Source of the DNA: Caldifarciminota bacterium
Lineage (GTDB): Bacteria > Hydrothermota > Hydrothermia > B15-G9 > WFZT01
Length of the DNA stretch: 11,999 nucleotides
Direction of reading: 5' to 3'
Assembly (NCBI GenBank): GCA_026986235.1
Contig: JALSOY010000136.1
Location: forward strand, 1 to 11,999
Shown here: positions 1-7,066 of the stretch, one piece after another
Position numbering within the stretch: position 1 is the stretch's first letter
How the letters are laid out: each line of letters starts with the position of its first letter
Made by a program: the position numbers and the translations under genes
Notes under the pieces: model-generated
Seen by the model: only the letters and a program-made list of their open reading frames with translations
What the model was told of the DNA's origin: nothing
Database searches by the model: none

Positions 1-74
1 GGTCTTACTGAGTCAGCCTGAGCGTTCAAGAAAACGGGCATTATAAGAGTTAATGCCAGAAGAACTTTATTCAT
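1..74 (-). CDS. Exported protein, N-terminal fragment (cut by window edge)
   Basis: The ATG at 74-72 overlaps the end of the secretin gene by 8 bases, and the frame stays open to the window edge for 24 codons. The visible start reads MNKVLLALTLIM followed by PVFLNAQADSVR. This is a short basic start, a hydrophobic stretch and a likely signal peptidase I site after AQA. The product is therefore probably secreted to the periplasm or outer membrane. There is no cysteine near the predicted cleavage site, so nothing points to a lipoprotein. It is the last visible gene of the pilus operon and is tightly coupled to pilQ, which suggests a pilus or envelope role, but too little is visible to assign a family. 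The overlap and the signal peptide support the gene being real; its function is unknown. Confidence 0.6.
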   Translation of the reverse strand, partial: MNKVLLALTLIMPVFLNAQADSVR

Positions 75-1269
75 TTTCGACGATTCTTGGGGTTATGAAA
101 AACAGGATCTCTTTTTTCTCCACGGTCTTTGATTTTGATCCGAAGAGACTCCCGATTATGGGGAGATCTTTCAAAAACGGTACGCCTTCTGTACCTGTAG
201 CCTGTCTGCTTTTTAAGACTCCACCGATTACTATGGTTTCTCCGTTTTTAACCCGGAGGATGGTTTTTGCTCTCTGTACGGAGATAATGGGGCCGGGGGC
301 ACCAGGTATCAGCCCTGCGATGTCGCCGACCTGAGGTTCAAGCTCGAGTCTGATTTCGTTGTTGGGGCTAATGTGTGGAGTTACCGAAAGTTTTAAAGTT
401 GCGTCGTAGAATTTTATCACCGGATTTCCCGCCTGATCCCTCATGATAACAGGTATGAGTTTACCCGACGATATTACCGCATTTTCGTTGTCCTCGACCA
501 TGATCTTGGGCTCAGAGAGGATGTTCGCCTTACTCTCGTTTTCCAGCTGATTCAGGGCGGCGTTTATGTTGTAACTTGGTAGAACCTTTCCGAAGGATAT
601 GACGAGTCCCTTGTCACTTTCTCCGCCTGCGAGGAGAGTTGCACCTGCTCTCGTCTTTGCAAGGGTATCGAGTACATTGCCCACTGTCCAGGTGATACCG
701 AGTTCCCTTGCAGCGTCGTAGTCCACCTCCACAATTCTCGCTGAAATCATTACCTGCCTGTTTGGAACATCAAGTTTCCTTATCAGATCCTCAATTCCGT
801 CGAGAACTTCTGGAAGATCAGTGATGATAAGCGAGTTGGTTCTATCATCTGTTTCAATTACCCCCCTTTCAGATAACCTCCTTGCAACGAGTGCTTTCAC
901 ATCCCTGGCTTTGGAATACTGGAGGTTTATTACCCTCGTCTCCAGCCTGGCAATGGATTTCATGGTTTCAAACTCGTCTTTGGTTGTGACTGTGATTATT
1001 CCGTTCTTTTCTCTGAAACTCAGTCCGGCGGATTCCGTTATTATCCCGAGAGCGGTTTTCCAGGGAACTTTGTTCAATCTGATGGTTATCTTACCTGTTA
1101 CATCCTTGGAAATTACGATGTTTGCACCGGCGATCTGAGCGAGAGCCTGTAAAACATCTCTCACATCAGCGTTCTCCACATTCAGGGTAACAAGGGTATT
1201 TTTCTTTGCAGCGTGTAGTAGTGGAGACATAAGTATGAAAGTTATGACTATTGCAAATTTTAATTTCAT
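67..1269 (-). CDS. pilQ: Type IV pilus secretin PilQ, short form without AMIN domain
   Basis: This 400-residue protein should form the outer-membrane ring through which the pilus passes. It has a signal peptide (about residues 1-20, ending LLHA), an STN/N0 domain (about 25-95), one NolW-type N1 domain (about 110-168, with TDDRTNSLIITD) and the secretin beta-barrel domain (about 172-397). The secretin signature VPFLKDLPIIGSLF lies at 363-376, and the protein ends FFITPRIVENE. PilQ proteins are usually 600-700 residues and begin with one or more AMIN domains. Here the N0 domain follows the signal peptide directly, so the AMIN region is missing. An AMIN-like fold appears instead in the preceding pilP gene. 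The ATG overlaps the pilP stop by 4 bases, with GGAAG about 8 bases upstream. GspD-type secretins are an alternative by domain content, but the pilM-O-P context favours PilQ. Confidence 0.92.
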   Translation of the reverse strand: MKLKFAIVITFILMSPLLHAAKKNTLVTLNVENADVRDVLQALAQIAGANIVISKDVTGKITIRLNKVPWKTALGIITESAGLSFREKNGIITVTTKDEFETMKSIARLETRVINLQYSKARDVKALVARRLSERGVIETDDRTNSLIITDLPEVLDGIEDLIRKLDVPNRQVMISARIVEVDYDAARELGITWTVGNVLDTLAKTRAGATLLAGGESDKGLVISFGKVLPSYNINAALNQLENESKANILSEPKIMVEDNENAVISSGKLIPVIMRDQAGNPVIKFYDATLKLSVTPHISPNNEIRLELEPQVGDIAGLIPGAPGPIISVQRAKTILRVKNGETIVIGGVLKSRQATGTEGVPFLKDLPIIGSLFGSKSKTVEKKEILFFITPRIVENE

Positions 1270-2015
1270 TTCAAATCTTCCATCGGATTTTTGAGCTTAA
1301 TTCTAATAGTTCTTGCATAACCACGCAAGCCGATGAGCAGTATTACCTGATTTTCCGTTATCTTCCAGAGTTTACCATTTTTCACCCTCTGCCCCTGTTT
1401 AAGGATAAAGGTCTTTCCGTTTTTATCCTTGAAGATCGCCACCTTTCTCTGACCTCTTATTATTATGCCAAGCAGTTTGGCGCCTGCCGGATCCATAAGG
1501 GCAGAGTCTCCCTTCGTATTTATGAGACTTTTAAAGATGTCTCTCTTACCGTATGTCCTGTACTTGAGTCTTTTGAGGTTCAGGATCTCCGATATGGTTG
1601 AGGGTTTTATTTTTGGTAATGTTTGAACGGTTTCCTGCACGGCCTTTTCTCCGGCGATTTTAGGTGGATAAACCCTGACCGTCATTATATTACCGACCTG
1701 TTCAATTTTGTACTCGCTCCTCTTTTTTTCGGCAATTATAACCTTAATTGTGTGCTCTTTTCCAGGCTTTATTTCGATGTAACTTACATTTGCCTTCTTA
1801 ATGTCGATCTTTCTTATATCCTTGAAGTAATCTGTGTAAGGGAAGAATATCACGATTTTGTTTTTTTCAAGGTTTCCCCGGTAGTCAACTATTTCCTCTC
1901 TAAATTTCAGCATAATTTCCGCAAATCCCGGTTGTTCCTCAAAATATATGTCCGTAAGCTCGTTGTAGGCCCCAAGAAATCCTGTAAAGATTAAAAGAAT
2001 GAAAAACTTCCTCAT
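1266..2015 (-). CDS. pilP: PilP-like pilus assembly protein with N-terminal AMIN-like domain
   Basis: This 249-residue periplasmic protein probably links the inner-membrane PilN/PilO platform to the PilQ secretin. After a hydrophobic signal or anchor segment (about 3-16), residues about 22-116 form a beta-rich domain resembling AMIN. It has repeated strand patterns and an ending YKIEQVGNIMTVRVYPP typical of AMIN repeats. A linker (about 117-145) leads to a PilP-like C-terminal domain. That domain carries YGKRDIF (compare the family's RDPF), LLGIIIRGQRKVAIFKD and the pattern GKTFILKQGQRVKNG. The family is usually about 170-180 residues and lacks AMIN. No lipobox cysteine follows the signal, unlike many Gram-negative PilP lipoproteins. 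The start overlaps the pilO stop by 4 bases and has GGAGG 6 bases upstream. The PilP call rests on this C-terminal pattern and gene order; the AMIN call is by eye. Confidence 0.8.
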   Translation of the reverse strand: MRKFFILLIFTGFLGAYNELTDIYFEEQPGFAEIMLKFREEIVDYRGNLEKNKIVIFFPYTDYFKDIRKIDIKKANVSYIEIKPGKEHTIKVIIAEKKRSEYKIEQVGNIMTVRVYPPKIAGEKAVQETVQTLPKIKPSTISEILNLKRLKYRTYGKRDIFKSLINTKGDSALMDPAGAKLLGIIIRGQRKVAIFKDKNGKTFILKQGQRVKNGKLWKITENQVILLIGLRGYARTIRIKLKNPMEDLK

Positions 2016-2608
2016 CCTTCGCCTCCGAGGAGTGTCCTTACACTGGTCCCCTTAAAAACGAATACCTGTAACTGGAAGTGGACCTTAACAGTGAACTCGG
2101 GCAGATCTTTGAAATTAAAGGCAAGTATTTCAAGGTTTGAGATCCTGGTTACCTGCGGGGAGTTGGTGAGTTCCTCGACGAATCTGCCGAAGTCGTGGTA
2201 ACTACCGATGAGGTCTATATCTATGGGATAAACGACATAAAATCCCTTCACCGCTGAAGGCATGGGTTTTACCATTGTAAATTCCAGTCTGTTTCTGATC
2301 CCCATAAGAGCAACCTTTTTAATCCACCGGGGAATCTCCTCTTCTGAGGGTAAAATCTCGTTGAGCCTGTTCCACAACTGTTCAACGGAATCTGCCTCTT
2401 CTTTTACCTTTTTGAAATTTTTCAGTCTCGACCTGTACTTCTGTAGCATCATCTGTTCCTGACTGATCTGTTCCTCCAGCGCCTTTATTTTGTTTTTTCG
2501 TGGTAGATAAACTTTATAGAAGAAACCTCCGAGTATTACAACCTCCAGAACGAGCAGTAATCCCCATATATTTTTCGGTTTTTTCAACGCTTCAAGGTTT
2601 ACTTCCAC
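2012..2608 (-). CDS. pilO: Type IV pilus inner-membrane platform protein PilO
   Basis: This 198-residue protein pairs with PilN in the inner-membrane alignment complex. It has a short cytoplasmic tail, one transmembrane helix (about 14-34), a charged coiled coil (about 38-82) and a ferredoxin-like periplasmic domain (about 84-190). The domain includes LPSEEEIPRWI, a YPIDIDLIGSYHDFGRFVEEL stretch split across about 127-146, and the typical RISNLEI strand. Length and domain order are normal for PilO. The start is GTG (2608-2606), because no in-frame ATG lies near; GGAGAG sits about 8 bases before it. The gene overlaps the end of the pilM-pilN fusion by 17 bases and shares ATGA with pilP, so translational coupling is likely. 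Confidence 0.9.
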   Translation of the reverse strand: MEVNLEALKKPKNIWGLLLVLEVVILGGFFYKVYLPRKNKIKALEEQISQEQMMLQKYRSRLKNFKKVKEEADSVEQLWNRLNEILPSEEEIPRWIKKVALMGIRNRLEFTMVKPMPSAVKGFYVVYPIDIDLIGSYHDFGRFVEELTNSPQVTRISNLEILAFNFKDLPEFTVKVHFQLQVFVFKGTSVRTLLGGEG

Positions 2609-4253
2609 CTTGCATCTCTCCAGATTTTTGGTGAGGATAGACCACTATCTCGAAAGACACATACGAACCTGTAGCATCCTCATTCTTTTTTAGATAAACG
2701 AGGTCAACCTTTTCCCAGATGCTATTTGACTCAGATAGCCTTTTCATGAAGTTGGATACTTCAATTGAGGTAAAGGCACCTCCGTCGATAAAAAACCTGA
2801 GGATCCCGCCTTCACGGTTTTCCTTTATTGCGGTAAGCCATGTGTTTGGAGGAATATTTTTGTTAATGTCGTTTAAGAGTGTCAGGTAAAAAGCCCTGTC
2901 CTTTGCAATTTCTTTAATAACATTCACTTTCTGGGCGAGTTCCTTTTTCTTCTTGTCGAGCTCACGCATTATGTTCAGTCTGTCACCGAGGAGTTTCTTC
3001 TCTTCCTCTATCTCCTGTTTCTGCGTGAGAAGTATGCGATAGCTCGATCTCTGCTCCTGGTTGAGAATAAAAATAACACCAAAAGACGCAAGCAGAATCA
3101 CCCCGGGAAGGACGAGATTACCGACTACAGGTGGTATTCTGGGTTTCCTCTCAACTTTTTTGTAAGGGCTCAGGTTTATTGAAGGTACCACCTGAGGGAG
3201 TTCAAGACCTCTGAGTCCTGTGCCAAAACTGAGTGTAAAAAGTCGCTGTTCCTTCACGCCCAGGCCAGTTCGTTCCTCAATTTCCTCGTAGTTCGCCACA
3301 TTTTTAAAGGGATCAACTATAATGAGTTCGGAGTTTTCAAAGGTGTTCCTCAAAGGTTCGTCTATGTTTTTTATATTTACCCCACCACCTGTAAGAAAAA
3401 TTCCCGATATCTCCATCCCCGAGATGGAGATATATCTCTGCACCTCGTCTGCAAGAGACTGGTTGAGACCGTTGATGATGGTTTCAAAACTCGCTGTTAG
3501 CTCTGATGATGTATTCTCGTCAAAAAGGTAACCAAGTGCAGTTTTCTGATCGACATTCATAAACCTAACGAGGGAATCTACATACTTTTTAACGGAAAAA
3601 TCTCCGTCATGATGATCGTAATACACGCCACCTGAGACAAGTATAAAAGAGGAACCTTCGAAACCAATGTCTATAATCAGGTAGTTTCTTTCTGGATCGA
3701 GATTGTGGTTGAATTTCACGGTATTAATGATGGAAAGGGGAGTGGCGTCGAGGACCCCGAGGGTTAAGCCCGAATACTTCAGGGAGTCCTCTATCATGTA
3801 AACGGTTTCCTGTCTTGTGGCAACTATGTACACAGGTATTTCCTCGCTACCCGGTCTTGGTGGAAGTATCCAGTAATCCCAGAACAGGGTTTCTATGTCG
3901 AAGGGTAGAACCTTCTGTGCCTCCTCGACTATCCTGTTCTCTATTTCTGCCGATTCCGTGGGTAATAGAAGGAGACTTTTGATAATCAGGTTTTTGCCTC
4001 CGACCGATGTTACAGCGTAGTTCCGGTTGATCTTGAGGTCTTCGAGAAGTGTTTTTATTGCATCCGCAATTATGTACCTGTCTATTATCTCCTTTGCCAC
4101 CACACTTTCCGGTGGTGTATCCATGAACCCGATGTTTTTTACAAAAATTTCACCCTTTTTCCTTTCGAGTTCGAGGATTTTTATCAAATTCGAACCGATG
4201 TCGATACTTACTACAGCATTTTTACGGCCGTTTTTAAAAAAATTTAGCAGCAT
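2592..4253 (-). CDS. PilM-PilN fusion protein
   Basis: This single 553-residue frame contains two normally separate pilus proteins. Residues 1-350 are the actin-like ATP-binding PilM. The phosphate loops are SIDIGSNLIKILEL (16-29) and LIIDIGFEGSSFIL (192-205), and the adenosine-side motif is FLTGGGVNIKNIDEPL (about 286-301). Residues 351-545 are PilN: the PilM-binding peptide SINLSPYKK (358-366, compare INLLP), one membrane helix (about 375-397), a coiled coil (about 400-450) and a ferredoxin-like periplasmic domain. No stop codon or frameshift separates the parts. The result resembles GspL of type II secretion, which also joins an actin-like domain to a membrane helix and a ferredoxin-like domain. 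The ATG lies 7 bases after the ATPase gene stop, with AAGGA abutting it, a poor ribosome-site spacing that suggests coupling. Confidence 0.93.
   Translation of the reverse strand: MLLNFFKNGRKNAVVSIDIGSNLIKILELERKKGEIFVKNIGFMDTPPESVVAKEIIDRYIIADAIKTLLEDLKINRNYAVTSVGGKNLIIKSLLLLPTESAEIENRIVEEAQKVLPFDIETLFWDYWILPPRPGSEEIPVYIVATRQETVYMIEDSLKYSGLTLGVLDATPLSIINTVKFNHNLDPERNYLIIDIGFEGSSFILVSGGVYYDHHDGDFSVKKYVDSLVRFMNVDQKTALGYLFDENTSSELTASFETIINGLNQSLADEVQRYISISGMEISGIFLTGGGVNIKNIDEPLRNTFENSELIIVDPFKNVANYEEIEERTGLGVKEQRLFTLSFGTGLRGLELPQVVPSINLSPYKKVERKPRIPPVVGNLVLPGVILLASFGVIFILNQEQRSSYRILLTQKQEIEEEKKLLGDRLNIMRELDKKKKELAQKVNVIKEIAKDRAFYLTLLNDINKNIPPNTWLTAIKENREGGILRFFIDGGAFTSIEVSNFMKRLSESNSIWEKVDLVYLKKNEDATGSYVSFEIVVYPHQKSGEMQGGSKP
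3407..3433. repeat. Perfect 11-bp inverted repeat with 5-base loop inside the pilM part
   Basis: On the plus strand ATATCTCCATC (3407-3417) is followed by the loop CCCGA and by GATGGAGATAT (3423-3433), a perfect reverse complement. On the mRNA strand it would form an 11-bp stem in the codons for the ISISGMEIS stretch of PilM. There is no U-tract, so it is not an intrinsic terminator. It may be an accident of the repetitive ISIS/MEIS coding, or a stability or attenuation hairpin within the operon. Confidence 0.6.
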
Positions 4254-4260
4254 TCCTTAT

Positions 4261-5379
4261 CTAAAAGCCGGAAGAAAGGTATTTCTTAATTGCCAGTACG
4301 CGCTTTAAAATTCCTTCAAGATCTCTGAAAGTTCGAGGATTTTCGCCCAGGATAGCCTCTATCTCCTGCGTAGTAAGATCGTTCTGGCTGAGATACCGCA
4401 TAGCCATATCCCTGTCCAGTTCTCCAATTTCTACCTCGATCATGGAACTCAAAAGGGAGATCAGTTTCGCCCTCACGCCCTTGAGTTCAGAAGGTTTCAG
4501 AAGAGATGTTGCTGCAATCTGATGACCCTTTTGCATGTATTTTTCAAGTAAAATTTCCACCTCATCCTGGAGGTGAGGCTTGTTCTGGAGGTATTCAATC
4601 TCGTCAAGAAGCAGGACCTCGTAAGATGTAAGGTAGTCCCTAAGGTCTGCAATCCCTGAACCTCCCCTGAACCTGTTGATGTGTGTCTCGAGGTCAGGGA
4701 TGGATAGGGCCATTACCTTTCTCCCTTCCTTCTCAAGGGCCTCCTTTAATGCTCCAAGGGTGAAGGATTTTCCGGTACCAGGGTCACCTACGATCAATAA
4801 GTCTTTTATCTCACCTTTTATAAAAGCCATGGCGAGCCTGTAAACCTTCTGATTTCCTTTTCCGACGATATACCTTTCAAAACTGCCTGATAGTTCCTGC
4901 TTTTCAAGCTCCTGTATCCTCGTTTTTAGGGGTTTCTCCGGTGCCTCCTTTTTCGCCTCGTAAAATTCATCAATGGCTTCCTCAATTTCTCTCTTTCTCA
5001 CGAGGAGTGGAATGGGTTTCAGGTCCGTTACCCTTCTGAGTTCTGACAGGAGCGTCTCGTTGAAAGGTTCTGATACTGCGATAACCAGAGAGGAGTTGAT
5101 CCTTCTTACAGGGATGAGGCCGAGCTTTCTTGCCAGATATGAAGGTATGTGGTATGTTGCCTCCCTGTCAACTTCGATATTCCTCAGAGAAACAAAGGGG
5201 ATCCTGTATTTTCTGGAGATAAAATTGAGAAGGCTGTCTTCTGAGATGTATCCACCATCGAGAAGGATTTTCTCAATGGGTTCTCCTGTTTCCCACTGCT
5301 TTTTAATAATTTCTTCCTTGTCTGTGGATGTTATAAGCCCTGCACCTGCAAGGTCGTTTAAAAGTCTCAACTGACTCAT
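4261..5379 (-). CDS. MshEN (GspE_N) domain fused to a DnaA-like AAA+ ATPase
   Basis: This 372-residue protein has two parts. Residues 1-140 match the MshEN/T2SSE_N domain found at the front of PilB/GspE motors. Two 24-residue motifs (5-28 and 34-57) are separated by the usual 5 residues, followed by the typical YLARKLGLIPVRR and LVIAVSEPFN segments. Motif 1 keeps R5, L10, G14 and Q28; motif 2 has P34 and K57 in place of Arg and Gln. Residues 165-372 are not a secretion motor but a DnaA/Hda-type AAA+ module: FERYIVGKGNQ, Walker A GDPGTGKS (198-205), Walker B VLLLDE (255-260), sensor 1 IAATS, and a sensor 2 region NPRTFRDLEGILKR (347-360). The DnaA DNA-binding domain is absent, and the expected SRF arginine finger reads SLL. 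It is cytosolic, overlaps the TPR gene by 4 bases, and may be a nucleotide-responsive regulator of pilus assembly. Confidence 0.85.
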   Translation of the reverse strand: MSQLRLLNDLAGAGLITSTDKEEIIKKQWETGEPIEKILLDGGYISEDSLLNFISRKYRIPFVSLRNIEVDREATYHIPSYLARKLGLIPVRRINSSLVIAVSEPFNETLLSELRRVTDLKPIPLLVRKREIEEAIDEFYEAKKEAPEKPLKTRIQELEKQELSGSFERYIVGKGNQKVYRLAMAFIKGEIKDLLIVGDPGTGKSFTLGALKEALEKEGRKVMALSIPDLETHINRFRGGSGIADLRDYLTSYEVLLLDEIEYLQNKPHLQDEVEILLEKYMQKGHQIAATSLLKPSELKGVRAKLISLLSSMIEVEIGELDRDMAMRYLSQNDLTTQEIEAILGENPRTFRDLEGILKRVLAIKKYLSSGF

Positions 5380-6386
5380 TCTAATTCACTCCTGATTTTT
5401 TCAATTCTTTCTTTTGTATCCCGGTAGGCGCCGTAGTATGCGAATAACTTTCTGAAAAAGAATAGCGCCTTTTCTCTGTTCCCGATGTTCTCGTGGGCCC
5501 GTGCGATATAGTACAGGGTCTCCGGGTCTTCCACACCGTCAAGTTCATCTATCAGGGGATAAATTCCATCTACTTCTCCCGTTTCCACGAAACACTTGAG
5601 AAGTAATTCTTTCCAGGGTTTTCCCATTTTCTTTTCCATGTTCTGGATCAGCCAGATGGCTGGTCTGTAAAGGCCGGAGTCCACGAGGTTTTTTACATCT
5701 TCAAAATCAGGGTCATAGGTAATGTAACTGCCTTTTGAGACTTTCTGTAAGATCTGGAGCATGTACTCCGGCTCTGCCTTTCGGGGAGGATGCTCCACTT
5801 CTTCACCGGGTACAGAAAGGTCTATTATGGTGTCAGGCCCTATCTTTATAGTGGACTCCTCAAGAAGTGGTGGCATGTCATCCGTTTCAGAAGACTGAAA
5901 TCCCAGCAGGTCAAATTCGTCAACGGGACCTGCAAGGGTTGCGAGCTTCTCTTTGAACAGATCCAGGAGTCTTGTAAGTTTCAATTTGGTGTCCCTTGCA
6001 TCGACGGATGAAATTAGAAAGTTCAAAAGGCCTATGATTTCGTCATAATGTGCTTCATCTATTTTCTCCGGATCCAGCAGGCTGACATACTTAACGGCCT
6101 CATTGTAGTCCCCGATCTTCGTGTAAAGCTTTGAGAGTTTGAAAATCGTCTCCGGATCCCTTGAAACATACCTGAGAATCTTTTTCCCGATTGCAATTGC
6201 ATTCTGGTAGCTGGCGTTCTTTTCAAGGATTTCCATGGCCTGTTTGTAGTAATTAAGCGCCTCTTTTTTGTCCCCGGTTTTGACATAAAGATCACCGAGA
6301 GTGTTTAGAACAGTAGAATTGTTCGGGTTTTCCACGGCAAGTTTTCTGTAAAAATCTATTGCATCGTTGATCGTGGCAAACTTCAT
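5376..6386 (-). CDS. TPR protein, first gene of the pilus operon
   Basis: This 336-residue, apparently soluble protein has no signal peptide or membrane segment. Tetratricopeptide-like helices occupy about 9-100 (for example NTLGDLYVKTGDKKEALNYY and LSKLYTKIGDYNEAVKYV) and about 286-320 (YYIARAHENIGNREKALFFF). An acidic, Pro-rich linker (about 152-207) separates them and is followed by a helical stretch. TPR proteins are scaffolds, so this is likely a cytoplasmic adaptor for the AAA+ protein encoded immediately after it, with which it shares the ATGA start/stop. The ATG at 6386-6384 has AGGAG about 8 bases upstream and a TTGACA promoter box behind it. It has no specific family name that I recognise; a functional link to pili is inferred from the operon only. 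Confidence 0.85.
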   Translation of the reverse strand: MKFATINDAIDFYRKLAVENPNNSTVLNTLGDLYVKTGDKKEALNYYKQAMEILEKNASYQNAIAIGKKILRYVSRDPETIFKLSKLYTKIGDYNEAVKYVSLLDPEKIDEAHYDEIIGLLNFLISSVDARDTKLKLTRLLDLFKEKLATLAGPVDEFDLLGFQSSETDDMPPLLEESTIKIGPDTIIDLSVPGEEVEHPPRKAEPEYMLQILQKVSKGSYITYDPDFEDVKNLVDSGLYRPAIWLIQNMEKKMGKPWKELLLKCFVETGEVDGIYPLIDELDGVEDPETLYYIARAHENIGNREKALFFFRKLFAYYGAYRDTKERIEKIRSELE

Positions 6387-6407
6387 TTTCCAGCTCCTTG
6401 CTTTAAT

Positions 6408-6421
6408 GTATTAAGTATTAA
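6408..6421. repeat. Tandem 7-mer in the pilus operon promoter
   Basis: GTATTAA occurs twice in direct succession (minus strand TTAATAC, TTAATAC). It lies between the -35 box and the transcription start expected for the TPR-led operon. Each copy contains a TAATAC that could act as a -10, or the pair could be a small operator half-site array. It is short enough to be chance in AT-rich DNA. Confidence 0.4.
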
Positions 6422-6435
6422 CCAAACTGTGTCAA
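6408..6435 (-). promoter_or_regulatory. Putative promoter of the pilus operon
   Basis: Read on the minus strand, a perfect TTGACA -35 box (6435-6430) overlaps the TGA stop of the prepilin peptidase gene. It is followed after 16 bases by TAATAC (6413-6408) as a possible -10. TACATT (6410-6405, spacing 19) is an alternative. The 45-base gap to the upstream gene is just large enough for a promoter and the TPR gene's ribosome site. The -35 is convincing; the -10 is weak. Confidence 0.5.
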
Positions 6436-7061
6436 GCCACAAGGATTTTTCGTACAAAAAACAGAATGTTTTCCCGGAATAACACCCCGAGGTAGGCTGC
6501 AATGGATATAAATGGTCCGAAGGGCAGGCGATTATCCCCTGTCATAAAGTACTTAATCACTCCCAGAATGGCACCTATGAAGCTTCCACCAATAAAGGCA
6601 GTTAATAACAGATATGGTCCACCGAATGCTCCCAGCATGGCAAGTAGCTTGACATCTCCAAGCCCCAGAGCTTCCTTTTTCATCAACATATCTGCAAGAA
6701 ATTTCGTTGCAAGGAGAAGCAAAATGCCTGATGAGGCACCTATAACGGAATTCTTAAATCCCGGAAGCTTTGTAAAATAGCTGAGGATCAGCCCGAGAAC
6801 GATTCCCGAATGAGTGAAAATCCGGGGTATCCCCTCTGTCAGGAAATCCACATATGCTATTCCCAAAAGGAGAAGCAGGAGTAAAGAGTAGTAATAGAAC
6901 TCGAATGAGCCATGAAATTTCAGGTACAGAGGATAGGAAAGGAAAACATAAACAAATGAAAACAGAGGAGGGAAATAGGGGTGGAAAGTCCTTTCAGAAA
7001 GAAATCCTGAGAGGAGGGCGAAAGCGTTCCCGATCAGGAAAAATATGACGAAAATCCACAC
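6432..7061 (-). CDS. pilD: Prepilin peptidase (A24 family) lacking the methyltransferase region
   Basis: This 209-residue polytopic inner-membrane aspartic protease should cleave the leader peptides of type IV prepilins. The two catalytic aspartates are visible: D72 in YVDFLTEGIP and D136 in GLGDVKLL. The conserved LPFGPFISIAAYLG follows at 179-192. About six hydrophobic helices are evident. Canonical PilD is about 250-290 residues and starts with a cytoplasmic CxxC...CxxC region linked to N-methylation of mature pilin. Here that region is replaced by a short loop (about 22-32) and the protein contains no cysteine at all. It may therefore be a peptidase only, as in archaeal or shorter bacterial forms. 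The start is GTG (7061-7059), 5 bases after the Roadblock gene stop; GGAGAG lies about 14 bases upstream, which is rather far. Confidence 0.9.
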   Translation of the reverse strand: MWIFVIFFLIGNAFALLSGFLSERTFHPYFPPLFSFVYVFLSYPLYLKFHGSFEFYYYSLLLLLLLGIAYVDFLTEGIPRIFTHSGIVLGLILSYFTKLPGFKNSVIGASSGILLLLATKFLADMLMKKEALGLGDVKLLAMLGAFGGPYLLLTAFIGGSFIGAILGVIKYFMTGDNRLPFGPFISIAAYLGVLFRENILFFVRKILVA

Positions 7062-7066
7062 AGTTG

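Noticed and set aside
1251..1994. Plus-strand open frames of 116 and 123 codons over pilP
   Set aside because: They lack ribosome sites and recognisable motifs and lie wholly antisense to a conserved gene.
4254..4260. Promoter or terminator between the AAA+ gene and pilM-pilN
   Set aside because: The gap is 7 bases with no stem or box; the genes are co-transcribed.
6059..6295. 78-codon minus-strand frame within the TPR gene
   Set aside because: It is an out-of-frame shadow of low-complexity basic sequence with no support as an overlapping gene.
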